Source of the DNA: Danxiaibacter flavus
GTDB lineage: Bacteria > Bacteroidota > Bacteroidia > Chitinophagales > Chitinophagaceae
NCBI RefSeq assembly: GCF_041060425.1
Contig: NZ_JAULBC010000003.1
Location: 496,001 to 560,000 of the forward strand
Reading direction: 5' to 3'
Length of the DNA stretch: 64,000 nt
A model generated the notes under the pieces. It ran no database searches. It saw only the letters and a program-made list of their open reading frames with translations, and was not told the origin of the DNA. Positions 46,263 to 55,586 of the stretch are shown here, one piece after another. The number at the start of each line of letters is the position of its first letter. Position 1 is the first letter of the stretch. The translations under genes were made by a program, and so were the position numbers.

Positions 46263-46642
46263 TAAACATTTGAGTTGGTTATCAAAACAATATCTAATGT
46301 ACTGCGCCGGCAGCTTATTGTCAAGGAACTAATATGAAAGCTTTTTCTTGCAGTATCAGCAGCTGTTCATTTTTATTTACGCGAAGTCCGGCCATGTATT
46401 AGAGCATCGCATAAATTATCTTTTCCCAAAGTATCCATCATGGCCCTGTCTTGAGCCTGGGACTTTGCGTCTTAAAACAACAAACAAACCCAAAGACAGT
46501 CTCCAAATATATTTATTACACTGTGCCAGCCTCCGAAATCTGTTTCACCATGGAACTAGCAATCGTAATGAAATTGCCAAACTAAAATAATTCAATGGGC
46601 AAATGCACTAAATTAGAGGTTCTGCTCCATATACCCATAAAT
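46263..46642. other. Left half of the divergent control region
   Basis: No gene is visible. The amine oxidase promoter should be here, but only a weak TATTGTTTTG box (minus strand, near 46286) was found. No operator-like palindrome of the TATACC type lies in this half. Confidence 0.35.
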
Positions 46643-46658
46643 TATACCGATTGGTATA
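46643..46658. promoter_or_regulatory. Operator-like palindrome O1
   Basis: TATACC-GATT-GGTATA is a perfect 6-4-6 inverted repeat typical in size for TetR-family operators. It falls in the -33 region of the promoter box at 46676, where a repressor would block transcription. Confidence 0.65.
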
Positions 46659-46675
46659 TTACAAAATTTATTTCC

Positions 46676-46683
46676 TATATTTG
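46676..46683 (+). promoter_or_regulatory. TAnnTTTG promoter box of the thioesterase operon
   Basis: TATATTTG matches the consensus. It lies between palindromes O1 and O2 and about 120 bases before the ATG at 46805. Confidence 0.55.
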
Positions 46684-46778
46684 TCAATCATTTTACCATC
46701 ATTGTGTAACTTAATAACAAACGAAGCACTTTATAATTGAATGAAGGGAAATCAGCGAACTATTTTTTTGTTTTTAAA

Positions 46779-46794
46779 TATACCAGTTGGTATA
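46779..46794. promoter_or_regulatory. Operator-like palindrome O2
   Basis: TATACC-AGTT-GGTATA has the same arms as O1 with a different spacer, and sits 10 bases before the thioesterase ATG. Confidence 0.65.
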
Positions 46795-46804
46795 ATTAAA
46801 TGAT

Positions 46805-47299
46805 ATGACAACAAAAAACAGATGCAGAACCTACGCGTGGGACGATCCGCTCGCCGGTGCGTCAAAAGCAAGGACAATGTCCGGCATGGAATACCTGCAG
46901 GCAATGAGTAGCGGCGAAATTCCTCTTCCGCCACTGTTATATACCCTTGGTTTTAGTAAGCCGGAAATTGCCGAAGGAGAAGCTACATTTTTGTTTGAGC
47001 CTCAGGAGTATCATTTCAATCCTTTAGGCAGTGTTCACGGCGGCGTTATTACAGCTGTACTTGATTCAGCAATGGGATGTACGCTGCAATCCGTTTTGCC
47101 GAAGGGCACGGGCTACACAACGTTGGAACTAAAAGTAAATTTTCTAAAAGGGATAAACCTTCAAACGCCTGTTCTTTCTGCCACAGGAAAAATCATCCAC
47201 AAGGGTAAAACGACAGCCCTTGTTGAAGCTGACTTACGCGATAAGGAAGGAGTAGTTTATGCCCATGCAGTGTCGACATGTTTGATGTTCAATTTTTAA
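46805..47299 (+). CDS. PaaI-type hotdog thioesterase
   Basis: A 164-residue protein of the hotdog fold that hydrolyses acyl-CoA or acyl-ACP thioesters. The catalytic segment HGGVITAVLDSAMG has His78 and Asp87 in the positions used by PaaI/YbgC-like enzymes. The following TTLELKVNFLKGI strand and GKTTALVEADLRD complete the fold. The N-terminal extension of about 45 residues (MTTKNRCRTYAWDDPLAGAS) is longer than the core family and may help dimer packing. The ketosynthase gene starts four bases after its stop, suggesting translational coupling and a shared acyl substrate. It is controlled by the promoter at 46676 with palindromes O1 and O2. Confidence 0.88.
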   Translation: MTTKNRCRTYAWDDPLAGASKARTMSGMEYLQAMSSGEIPLPPLLYTLGFSKPEIAEGEATFLFEPQEYHFNPLGSVHGGVITAVLDSAMGCTLQSVLPKGTGYTTLELKVNFLKGINLQTPVLSATGKIIHKGKTTALVEADLRDKEGVVYAHAVSTCLMFNF

Positions 47300-47302
47300 A
47301 AT

Positions 47303-48547
47303 ATGAAAAGAGTTGTTATTACCGGACTTGGCGCGGTTACGCCATTAGGCAACAGCGTTACTGAATTCTGGAACTCACTGATCAATGGTGTAAGCGGGGC
47401 AAACCTGATCACCAAATTTGACGCTACCAATTTCAAGACAAAGTTTGCCTGCGAGGTCAAAAATTTTGATCCGCTGCAAACCATGGAAAAAGCAGAGATT
47501 AGGAAATATGATCTGTTCACGCAATACGCACTTGCATCGGCTTATGAAGCTGTATCGAATGCAGCAATAAACTTTGACACACTTAACAAAGACAGGATTG
47601 GCGTTATCTGGGCGTCCGGAGACGGCGGTGTTTCTACTTTTGAAGAGCAGTTCGCCGAATACAAATCGGGCAACGGAATACCGCGTTTTAATCCCTATTT
47701 CATCCCGAAAAGGATCATCAATATTGCATCAGGCATTATCTCTATCAAATACGGTTTACGGGGCGTGAACTATACAACAGTAGCAGCATGCTCTGCAAGC
47801 AATACAGCGATTATTGATGCATTCAATTATATCCGTTGGAACAAGGCCGACATGATCATTACAGGCGGCTCGGAGGCATCGATTACAGAAAGCTCCATAG
47901 GCGGATTTAACGCCTCCAAAGCAATGTCCACCAACAATGAAAATTATTTGCAGGCATCAAGGCCTTTTGATATTGAAAGAGATGGCTTTGTATTAGGTGA
48001 AGGTGCAGGCGCCATTATTCTTGAGAGTTATGATCATGCGATGAAACGGAATGCACCAATTATTGCCGAGATCGTTGGAGGCGGATTGGCAGCTGATGCG
48101 TATCATATAACAGGCACACATCCCGAAGGCGCCGGAGCCCAATTGGGCATGAAGCTGGCACTGGAAGAAGCCAATATATCACCAGGCGAGGTTGATTATA
48201 TTAATGTGCATGCAACATCCACACCTACAGGCGACCTAAGTGAACTCAAAGCAATTGAATCCGTATTTGGTGTAAACCCACATGCTTCAATCAGTGCAAC
48301 AAAATCCATGACGGGGCATTTGCTTGGCGCAGCCGGTGCAATAGAAGCTATTGCATGCATAAAAGCAGTGAGTGAAAACATTATTCCTCCAACAATCAAC
48401 ACAACGCAAGTAGAACGTGATTTTGCAGATAAGTTCGATTTAACATTAGGCGCATCAAAAACAAAAGAAGTAAACTTTGCATTGAGCAATACGTTTGGGT
48501 TTGGTGGACATATTGGTTGTTCGGTGTTTAAGAAATATAGTTCATGA
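47303..48547 (+). CDS. 3-oxoacyl-ACP synthase II (FabF-type ketosynthase)
   Basis: Condensing enzyme that extends acyl-ACP with malonyl-ACP. The 414-residue protein has the complete Cys-His-His triad: Cys163 in TTVAACSASNTAI, His303 in NVHATSTPTGD and His339 in KSMTGHLLGAAGAIEA. MKRVVITGLGAVTPLG at the start and NTFGFGGHIGCSVF at the end are classic for FabF. Since a housekeeping fabF normally sits with acpP, this copy linked to a thioesterase and amine oxidase may serve a specialised lipid or polyketide-like pathway. That is inference. It overlaps no other gene and is followed by palindrome O3 and a hairpin. I leave the symbol empty because it may not be the housekeeping enzyme. Confidence 0.9.
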   Translation: MKRVVITGLGAVTPLGNSVTEFWNSLINGVSGANLITKFDATNFKTKFACEVKNFDPLQTMEKAEIRKYDLFTQYALASAYEAVSNAAINFDTLNKDRIGVIWASGDGGVSTFEEQFAEYKSGNGIPRFNPYFIPKRIINIASGIISIKYGLRGVNYTTVAACSASNTAIIDAFNYIRWNKADMIITGGSEASITESSIGGFNASKAMSTNNENYLQASRPFDIERDGFVLGEGAGAIILESYDHAMKRNAPIIAEIVGGGLAADAYHITGTHPEGAGAQLGMKLALEEANISPGEVDYINVHATSTPTGDLSELKAIESVFGVNPHASISATKSMTGHLLGAAGAIEAIACIKAVSENIIPPTINTTQVERDFADKFDLTLGASKTKEVNFALSNTFGFGGHIGCSVFKKYSS

Positions 48548-48571
48548 GATAAGGGAAGTTTTTTCGTACAA

Positions 48572-48587
48572 TATACCAATCGGTAGT
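48572..48587. promoter_or_regulatory. Operator-like palindrome O3
   Basis: TATACC-AATC-GGTAGT repeats the O1/O2 arms with two mismatched end bases. It lies 24 bases after the ketosynthase stop. A further half-site, CTGGTATAC, is at about 48618. It could regulate a gene beyond the cluster or be a leftover. Confidence 0.45.
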
Positions 48588-48683
48588 TTTATAACATACA
48601 GAAATAGCATTCTTTAACTGGTATACAGGATAGTAGAAAGTTAGAGGCTTGCGAGAAAGAAAAACAATCACATTAAAATAAAC

Positions 48684-48725
48684 AAGCTGCATGGCGTTTC
48701 TACCATGCAGCTTTGCACTTTTTAC
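48684..48725. terminator. Bidirectional hairpin between ketosynthase and susD
   Basis: AAGCTGCATGG (48684-48694) pairs perfectly with CCATGCAGCTT (48703-48713). T-rich stretches follow on both strands (TTTGCACTTTTT on plus, TTGTTTATTTT on minus), as expected between convergent genes. Confidence 0.7.
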
Positions 48726-48842
48726 AATGCGACAATTATGGCAGGTTAATACACCTTGTTCAGTTTATTGATATAGCTGAAGTGTGCGACGCAACAGACG
48801 CCCAATAGTAGCAATGCTGTTTGGTTCATAATAACATTTCTG

Positions 48843-50678
48843 CTACTGAATAACAGGATCAAAATCTCCGTTATCCCAGCCAATATTTTGTTTTAGTTTG
48901 GGATTTTGTGAAAGCCAATCCGGATGCATGGGCCTGAAATAATAGTTGTCCTTAATGTCTATAGTGCCGCTGTATGTCCGGTCAGCCTGGGCAAGTGAAT
49001 AAATAGTAATATCCTGCAAGAATTTATTGATGTCTAATGAAGCTGGTGGATTCAGCATTATTTTTGATAATTGGCCAATGACCTCGCTGTTAGTAACTGA
49101 TGTGTTTATGCCATAAGATTGCGCCGCCGGAACATTCAGTGATGGCCCCCAGGCATGTATTGTGCCGATATTGTTTAATACACTAAACAATCTTCTTCGC
49201 CTTAAGTCCCAAAACCGTTTTCCTTCAAGATAAAATTCTATTTGTTTTTCGTGCAGAATGGCATCCAGGGTTGCCTGGTAATCTGTTCCGACGCCGGCAT
49301 TCAAACCATAGCTGCCATCGCCTGCATCTATTTTGGCGCGCTTCCTTATACTGATCAATAACGGACGAGCTTCCGGTGAACGACCAACTTCATTGGCAGC
49401 TTCTGCAAGGTTTAATAATACTTCTGCATACCGTATAATGGGCCAATCAAAAGCCTGTTGGTTCCAGACAGAAGAACCCAGCGTAGTATCAATTTCTTTG
49501 CGCGAATAAAAACCTGTAGAATTCCAGCTCCTGTAACCATCAAGATCTACATATATCTGAAATACCCATTGTATCCTGGGAACGTTGGCAAAATCATACC
49601 TGCATCCATTATAAACAACAGCGTTGTAAAAACGGGGATCGCGGTTAACCCAATATTGCCCTTCATTATAGCCGGATGAAGGATCTGTTATGTTTTTACC
49701 GTTTTTCATCGGAAAAGCTTTAACCATTTCCCATGTTGGTTCACCACGTCCCGCATCTCCTGAGCTTTGTGTAAGCGGCCTTTGCGCCATTTGAATACCG
49801 TTTGTTTTGTCGGGGTAATGGTACCTCATATATAGAACCATTTCTTTTGCTGCGGCATCTTTGTTATACCATACATTTTCTGTTGCTTTTAAAGTATTGT
49901 CCTCATACAAACCATAACCGTTTGCATCCAACTCTTGCTTAGCAGCTGTTAAAGCATTGTAAGCATCTTTCCAATAGCCGTCGTTTTTTGTTTTGCAAAA
50001 TAATGGGCTTGCTTTAAGCAACAGCACCTCTCCTTTCACGGCCATCGCAGCACCTTTGGTAACTCGTCCCGTATTATTGAGATCCCATTTGGAAGGCAGC
50101 AACATGATCGCAGAATCCAACTGGCCACATATATAATTAAAGCATTCCAAACTTGAATTCCTGGGAACCATAAGCGTATTTATATCTGCAAAGGGATCTT
50201 CAACCGTGGTTATAATAGGTACGCCGCCAAGCACTTTTACCATTTGATAGTAAGTGTAAGCTCTGAAAAAATAAGCCTGCCCTTTAAATGCGTTATAGGT
50301 TGGAGCATCTAAAAAACTTTTTGCATTATCGATGTTTGCAAAAAAGGTATTCAATGCTCTTATATTGCTGTAGGAAGACGCCCATGCCGATTTAGCAAAA
50401 TCGGGATAGTCGTCAACAACCTGCGCTGTACCTTTCAGCGCTGAAGGTGTACCGCCACCGCATTCGGCTGAAATAACTTCATTTCTGTTCCATGCCGGTA
50501 ATATGCTGTAGAGATTGTTTATGTAATATTCAATATTACTTTGTGAAGACCATTGCTTGTCGGGTGTAACCACGCCGCCCGCTCTATCAACATCAAAAAC
50601 CTTGTTGCAGGAGCCAATGAGTAAAGAAGCGCACATTAAGGCAGCGGTTATTTTTATAGTTGTGATAGTTCTTGTCAT
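48843..50678 (-). CDS. SusD/RagB-family outer-membrane lipoprotein
   Basis: Surface-exposed nutrient-binding partner of the SusC-type receptor. The 611-residue precursor starts at the ATG at 50678 (an upstream TTG frame is open but lacks a signal peptide) and has lipobox LIGSC. The N-terminal tetratricopeptide-like region includes YINNLYSILPAW, AQVVDDYP and GQAYFFRAYTYYQMVKVLGGVPI, the strongest SusD signature. PIIRYAEVLLNLAEAANEVG and FYLEGKRFWDLRRRR in the C-half are equally typical. It lies 19 bases downstream of susC. The substrate cannot be read from sequence, as no glycan-degrading enzymes lie in the immediate operon. Confidence 0.95.
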   Translation of the reverse strand: MTRTITTIKITAALMCASLLIGSCNKVFDVDRAGGVVTPDKQWSSQSNIEYYINNLYSILPAWNRNEVISAECGGGTPSALKGTAQVVDDYPDFAKSAWASSYSNIRALNTFFANIDNAKSFLDAPTYNAFKGQAYFFRAYTYYQMVKVLGGVPIITTVEDPFADINTLMVPRNSSLECFNYICGQLDSAIMLLPSKWDLNNTGRVTKGAAMAVKGEVLLLKASPLFCKTKNDGYWKDAYNALTAAKQELDANGYGLYEDNTLKATENVWYNKDAAAKEMVLYMRYHYPDKTNGIQMAQRPLTQSSGDAGRGEPTWEMVKAFPMKNGKNITDPSSGYNEGQYWVNRDPRFYNAVVYNGCRYDFANVPRIQWVFQIYVDLDGYRSWNSTGFYSRKEIDTTLGSSVWNQQAFDWPIIRYAEVLLNLAEAANEVGRSPEARPLLISIRKRAKIDAGDGSYGLNAGVGTDYQATLDAILHEKQIEFYLEGKRFWDLRRRRLFSVLNNIGTIHAWGPSLNVPAAQSYGINTSVTNSEVIGQLSKIMLNPPASLDINKFLQDITIYSLAQADRTYSGTIDIKDNYYFRPMHPDWLSQNPKLKQNIGWDNGDFDPVIQ

Positions 50679-50697
50679 TTTATCATTAATTACTGAA

Positions 50698-53600
50698 TTA
50701 AAAATTGATATTAGCTCCAAAAGTGAAATTCTTCATTAGCGGATACAGTCTGAAATCTCCCCCCAATTCCGGATCATAATAACCGGTATGGTTCCAACAA
50801 AACAGGTTTTCTGCATTGAAGTAAAACCGTGCACTTTGCAACTGCGTATTCTTAAACCATTTAGCGGGAAGATTATAGTTAATAAGCAATGTTTTAAATC
50901 TTAAAAAAGCGCCATTCGTCAACCAGAAAGTGGACTGCACTTCTGCATTGCTCATGCCCGAAACATCATTCATTGCAGCACTGGGTAACGTTGCTGTTTC
51001 TGCCGTTTGGGGAGTCCATGCATCTTTCCACATGGATAAAGTATTATATCCCTGAAGGGTATACGGATCTCTTGCAAATGTCTGCACAGGCATAATATCA
51101 TATTTTGCCATGCCAGCAAAGATGGCAGTGACCTGAATATTTTTCCATCCTGCAGTAATATTGAAACCATAATTTATGCGGGGCACACTGTTGTAAGAAA
51201 TGGGTATTTGATCATTCGCATCAATTATTCCATCAGGCGTGTCCTTGCCATACGGCCCTCTTATATCCTTATACAGCAGCATGCCTGGCTGAGGCTTATA
51301 GCCAAAAGTTGTAAAGCCGGGAGTTTTAGCGAGAATGGCGTCCGCCTGTGCCTGTGTTCTAATAATACCTTCACTTACATAACCGGTAATTAACCCATTT
51401 ACCGGGTTGCCGATTTTATTATCCAAAGACCGCACAGATGTGGGCTGGTCAACCAGTAAATATTTATTTGAAGATGTAGACCAGTTAATCCCTGCTTTGT
51501 AAAAGAAGTCGTCAAACTGCTTCTCGTGATTAACATTTATCTCCCATCCTTTAGCTGAAGCCTGTCCGTAATTTACTGCAGGAAGTGTTGCGCCGACAGT
51601 TGCAGGTACGGATGCATTCCGGGCGCCTAGTATATCCGTTGTTTTTTTATACCAGTATTCAACAGTTGCACTTACCAGCCTGTCAGGAAGTGCGATATCA
51701 ATACCCACATTGGTATTGTAATTTTTCTCCCAGGTAATATTGGGATTGGTTGTACCGCCGAGCGATATGCCCGGAGTCATAGAATTTCCAATGTAAGCGC
51801 CTGAGCTGGCTTTAAAATTATACGCTTGTTGCCATTGCCAGGGATTGGTATTATTGGAACCTGTAAGCCCATATGATACCCTCAGCTTTAAGTAATCGAT
51901 GGTCTTTTTATAAGCCTGAAAAAAAGATTCATTGGAGATATTCCATGCTGCTGATGCTGCGGGAAAATAACCCCAACGCTTATCAGGCGGGAAAATGTAT
52001 GAGCCGTCTGCCCTGAAAGTAACCCCAATCATATACCTGCCATCATAGTTATAATCAAGCCGGCCAAAATAAGAGGCCTGTCCATTCAGGTTTTGCTGAT
52101 TTCCGCTTACGTACCTGTTTACACTTGAAGTAGAGCCTCCGTCAATTTGCTGGTAATCGATATTGTTGTAGTAAGCGGCTCGTCCGCTAATAATTTGCCC
52201 TTTGCCGGATAATTGCTCATATCCAATAAATCCGCTTATATTATGTTTACCAAATGCTCTTGCATAATTGAGCATCAGGTCAAGTTGATAATTGCTGTTT
52301 TTCTGCCATGTTTCAGATAATTGCTGAGGGGCGCCCGTGCCTGCAACTACAGCTCCATCCAGCACTTTGTAGCCGCCGGCGCGGGAAGAATCCAGTTGGT
52401 CCGTTATTATATGTTTATGCTCTCCCGCAGTTTTAAAATAATAGATATAGGGTGCGTTTGCAAAAGTGCGCGAATACCCGTTATATGTATTATATGCAAA
52501 TACGCCTTTCGCCGATAACCCTTTTATGCCCGGAATATTATATTTTAATTGAAAAGTAGGCGACAGATAATTATTGGCAGGCCTTATGTATCCCCCTGCC
52601 CCTTTGGCAAGGTTTGCAACGTTTGTATTATCAAGGTTGCCCACCGGCAAACCGTTTATAAAATCGGGACGGCTGGGAATCACCATTAAAATACGGTTAT
52701 ACGTATTACCCAGGTTAAGTGCGCCTCCATCAGCCGGCCAGTAAGGACGGCTGCCATTATCCCATGACGCATTCAGATCCAGCATAAAACTCAGGGAACT
52801 GTTTATCTGCCCGTCTAATTTTGCAATCAGATTGTATTTATTATAACTGTTGGAAGTAGCCCCATTTTGACTTAAATACCCCCCGGAAACATAATACCTG
52901 ATGGCCTTGGAACCGCCACTTACAGACAAAAGGTGATTGGTATTATTCGGCGTTTGCCAGGTATTCGCCAGCCAATCGTACGAATGAGTTTTAAAATACT
53001 CCAGTTCATCAGGCGTATAATACTGAGGATCTGTTTGTGGTATATTTCTTTGTGATAAAATTGAATTGTGAAACGCAAAATTATCATAAGCACTCATGCG
53101 GCCCGGTATTACAGTAGGCTTATTAAATGTGTATGAGCCGCTGTATGAAATTTGTGTTTTTTCTGAACTACCGCGTTTGGTGGTAACCAATACAACGCCA
53201 TTACCAGCCTGCATACCATAAATGGATGCAGAAGCTGCATCTTTCAGGATACTTATATTATCTATATCTGCAGGGTTTAATGCAGCAAATACATTCTTAT
53301 CACGGATTATCCCATCAATCACAAACAACGGATCGGTGGTTCCATTCCACGAAGCAACTTCTCTTATTTTAATACCGGCACCGGCACCGGGATATCCGCC
53401 TGACTGCATTACATTTACACCAGGGGTTAATCCTTGCAGCAACGTTGCCGGAGAAGCACTAACCCTGTCGCCAAGCTGTGAAGCTTTAATTACACCTATA
53501 GCACCGGTTAATGCTTCTTTTTTCTGAACACCATAACCTATAACTACTACATCCGCCAGATCACCAATTACTGCAGTCAGGGTAATAAGAATATCCTTAT

Positions 53601-54192
53601 CGTGAGATTTAACTATATAGGAAGACGGTGTAAAGTTTAGTGAGATTATCTCCAGCACATCACCTGTTTCGGCCCTCAATGTAAACTCTCCTTTTTCATT
53701 TGTTGTTGTTCCTCTTGTAGTTCCTTTTATTGTTATTGATGCTGCGTTAACGGGATTACCATTTTCATCCACTACCCGGCCGTTTATATTGTCGGCAAAA
53801 ACAGCACCGTGTAAAACATCTAATAGATCTGAAGAATTTTCTTCAAACAGCACTATATGGTTATTAACCAATTTATATCCAATACCAATGGTTTTAAAAT
53901 AACCATCCAACAGGCTTTTTAAAGTCATATTGCTGAGAGAAAAACTTACTTTTTTATTTATATCAATTACTCTGGAGCTGTAATTGAATTTTATACCTAC
54001 TTGCTCCTCAAGCATATTTATTGCCGTCTCCAGCTTTTGGTTTTGTACAATGAGGGTTACTTTTTTTTCAAGAACTTCCTGTGACAATATTCTCCTGGCA
54101 AATAATACATTTATAAAAAGAAATGTGACACATAATGCCATCACTCCCGTTTTCAACAGAAAGGTCATAGAGGGAATTGGACTTTTCTTCAT
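50698..54192 (-). CDS. SusC/RagA-family TonB-dependent receptor with STN domain
   Basis: Outer-membrane transporter for oligomeric nutrients, 1164 residues from the ATG at 54192. After a signal peptide ending near LFARRILS comes an STN domain (about 45-110, LIVQNQKLETAINMLEEQVG), which contacts a FecR-type anti-sigma factor. A carboxypeptidase-regulatory-like domain (about 127-215, INGRVVDENGNPVNAASITI) follows, then the plug with the SusC signature DVVVIGYGVQKK, and a beta-barrel to FTFGANINF. The STN domain and the nearby fecR and ECF sigma genes form a trans-envelope signalling set that induces this operon when ligand binds. It is the upstream gene of the susCD pair. Confidence 0.96.
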   Translation of the reverse strand: MKKSPIPSMTFLLKTGVMALCVTFLFINVLFARRILSQEVLEKKVTLIVQNQKLETAINMLEEQVGIKFNYSSRVIDINKKVSFSLSNMTLKSLLDGYFKTIGIGYKLVNNHIVLFEENSSDLLDVLHGAVFADNINGRVVDENGNPVNAASITIKGTTRGTTTNEKGEFTLRAETGDVLEIISLNFTPSSYIVKSHDKDILITLTAVIGDLADVVVIGYGVQKKEALTGAIGVIKASQLGDRVSASPATLLQGLTPGVNVMQSGGYPGAGAGIKIREVASWNGTTDPLFVIDGIIRDKNVFAALNPADIDNISILKDAASASIYGMQAGNGVVLVTTKRGSSEKTQISYSGSYTFNKPTVIPGRMSAYDNFAFHNSILSQRNIPQTDPQYYTPDELEYFKTHSYDWLANTWQTPNNTNHLLSVSGGSKAIRYYVSGGYLSQNGATSNSYNKYNLIAKLDGQINSSLSFMLDLNASWDNGSRPYWPADGGALNLGNTYNRILMVIPSRPDFINGLPVGNLDNTNVANLAKGAGGYIRPANNYLSPTFQLKYNIPGIKGLSAKGVFAYNTYNGYSRTFANAPYIYYFKTAGEHKHIITDQLDSSRAGGYKVLDGAVVAGTGAPQQLSETWQKNSNYQLDLMLNYARAFGKHNISGFIGYEQLSGKGQIISGRAAYYNNIDYQQIDGGSTSSVNRYVSGNQQNLNGQASYFGRLDYNYDGRYMIGVTFRADGSYIFPPDKRWGYFPAASAAWNISNESFFQAYKKTIDYLKLRVSYGLTGSNNTNPWQWQQAYNFKASSGAYIGNSMTPGISLGGTTNPNITWEKNYNTNVGIDIALPDRLVSATVEYWYKKTTDILGARNASVPATVGATLPAVNYGQASAKGWEINVNHEKQFDDFFYKAGINWSTSSNKYLLVDQPTSVRSLDNKIGNPVNGLITGYVSEGIIRTQAQADAILAKTPGFTTFGYKPQPGMLLYKDIRGPYGKDTPDGIIDANDQIPISYNSVPRINYGFNITAGWKNIQVTAIFAGMAKYDIMPVQTFARDPYTLQGYNTLSMWKDAWTPQTAETATLPSAAMNDVSGMSNAEVQSTFWLTNGAFLRFKTLLINYNLPAKWFKNTQLQSARFYFNAENLFCWNHTGYYDPELGGDFRLYPLMKNFTFGANINF

Positions 54193-54346
54193 AATTTTCA
54201 ATACGTTTTTGTATTAAGCAATCTGGTTTAGACAAAAGCCGTCCGGCTGGCAATACTGGTACTATTGCCTGCTTTTTTTAGGGTTTATGTTACAATACTA
54301 TTTACATGACAGTTATATTTAAAGGCTTACAATTTTGGTATAGAGT

Positions 54347-55366
54347 TTAATCACAGCCTTTGCCGGCAATAACAATATCAAGATGATCGATAGTATAAGA
54401 CGCATTTATTGACAAACAAATAATATCCAGTTTTTGATAAAGCGAGAGATTGGCATCTGATACATCACCGGTAAAAGGACAATTGTTCAGGGCATTGTTT
54501 TTTACAACAATATGTACATTGTATGCATCGCCTAAATCCTGCAAAACTTTATGCAAGGGGCTGTTGTTAAACAACAGTTCTTTTTTTCCAGGCATGCTTA
54601 CCATTACAGGATTTTCAGCAAGCGCAGTTGCAAATTTTTTATCGTATTTATTAAATACAGCCTGCTGATTGGGTGTGATGGTTATAACCGGCTGTTTTAT
54701 GCTGTTTATTTGCTTGTTTTCATAAACAGCTACTTTTCCTGTTACAACCGTAACAACCACCTGTTTTTCGTTGGTTCTTACAAAAAAACTGGTTCCTACA
54801 ACTTTGGTAACCGTGACTTTGTTGTACACCATGAAAGGCCGGGCTTTGTCTTTGCTTATTTCAAAAAAAGCTTCTCCTTCCAGGTAAACAATTCTTTCTT
54901 TTAAAGCAAATTTTTTCGGATATACAAACCTTGCCTTTGGCATAAGGGTAACAATACTGCTGTCCTCAAGTTGTATTGTTACAGGGTTTGTAGTTGTATT
55001 CACTTTTTCCTGCATGCCTTCATTTATTTTTTCAGCCAGGTACATTTCATCACTTGTCATTCCTGTATGCTGATAATAAGATAACCAGACAATGAGCATA
55101 GCAACAATAACAGATGCGGCCACAATCCATTTGACATAACGAGAATACCTTCTTAAAGGAATAATGGGTGCTTGCGTCTGCTGTGCAGCATGAATTTTAC
55201 TCCATAAACGCTCCCGGATCGTTTCCAATTCATCCCTATCTACCTGCAGTATGGTTGTTTCATCATCCGGCAAATCAAACCATTGGTCTATAAAAAAACG
55301 CTCCTCCTTTGAACAATTCCCGTCCAGGTATTTCTTTAACAACTGTCCGAATTCATTTTTCGCCAT
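54347..55366 (-). CDS. FecR-family anti-sigma factor
   Basis: A 339-residue inner-membrane protein from the ATG at 55366. The cytoplasmic N-terminal region (1-77) has the anti-sigma-like sequence FGQLLKKYLDGNCSKEERFF. One transmembrane segment spans about 78-98. The periplasmic FecR domain has VTIQLEDSSIVTLMPKARFV, YLEGEAFFEISKDKARPFMV and VVGTSFFVRT, and a C-terminal DUF4974-like domain (about 255-335, LLFNNSPLHKVLQDLGDAYN). It should hold the ECF sigma factor of 56875-57483 inactive until the SusC STN domain signals. Unusually it is separated from that gene by about 1.5 kb of repeats, while the two normally lie side by side. Confidence 0.93.
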   Translation of the reverse strand: MAKNEFGQLLKKYLDGNCSKEERFFIDQWFDLPDDETTILQVDRDELETIRERLWSKIHAAQQTQAPIIPLRRYSRYVKWIVAASVIVAMLIVWLSYYQHTGMTSDEMYLAEKINEGMQEKVNTTTNPVTIQLEDSSIVTLMPKARFVYPKKFALKERIVYLEGEAFFEISKDKARPFMVYNKVTVTKVVGTSFFVRTNEKQVVVTVVTGKVAVYENKQINSIKQPVITITPNQQAVFNKYDKKFATALAENPVMVSMPGKKELLFNNSPLHKVLQDLGDAYNVHIVVKNNALNNCPFTGDVSDANLSLYQKLDIICLSINASYTIDHLDIVIAGKGCD

Positions 55367-55501
55367 TTTCAAACAAAATAAAGCTTGGCATTCAAGGGTA
55401 TGACAAGCAACCCTTTCTTATAAGTAACCTAAAGTGCATCTATCCCTAAGAGACAGTCTAATTTTTTTTGATCCACCATAAATATATTTTTGAACCATAA
55501 A

Positions 55502-55586
55502 AGGTGTCGGCCGCGCCAACGTTTCTTTGTGAACAACTGATAAAGCTTAAAGCCCAAAGCCTAAAGCTCAAAACTGACCGAAGCGA
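55502..55586. repeat. Partial copy of the A-type repeat
   Basis: GGTGTCGGCCGCGCCAACGT is followed by TTTCTTTGTGAACAACTGAT and AAAGCTTAAAGC-type words. It matches the start of the copy at 56569-56781 and, in reverse complement, the 351-bp repeat unit. Confidence 0.8.
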
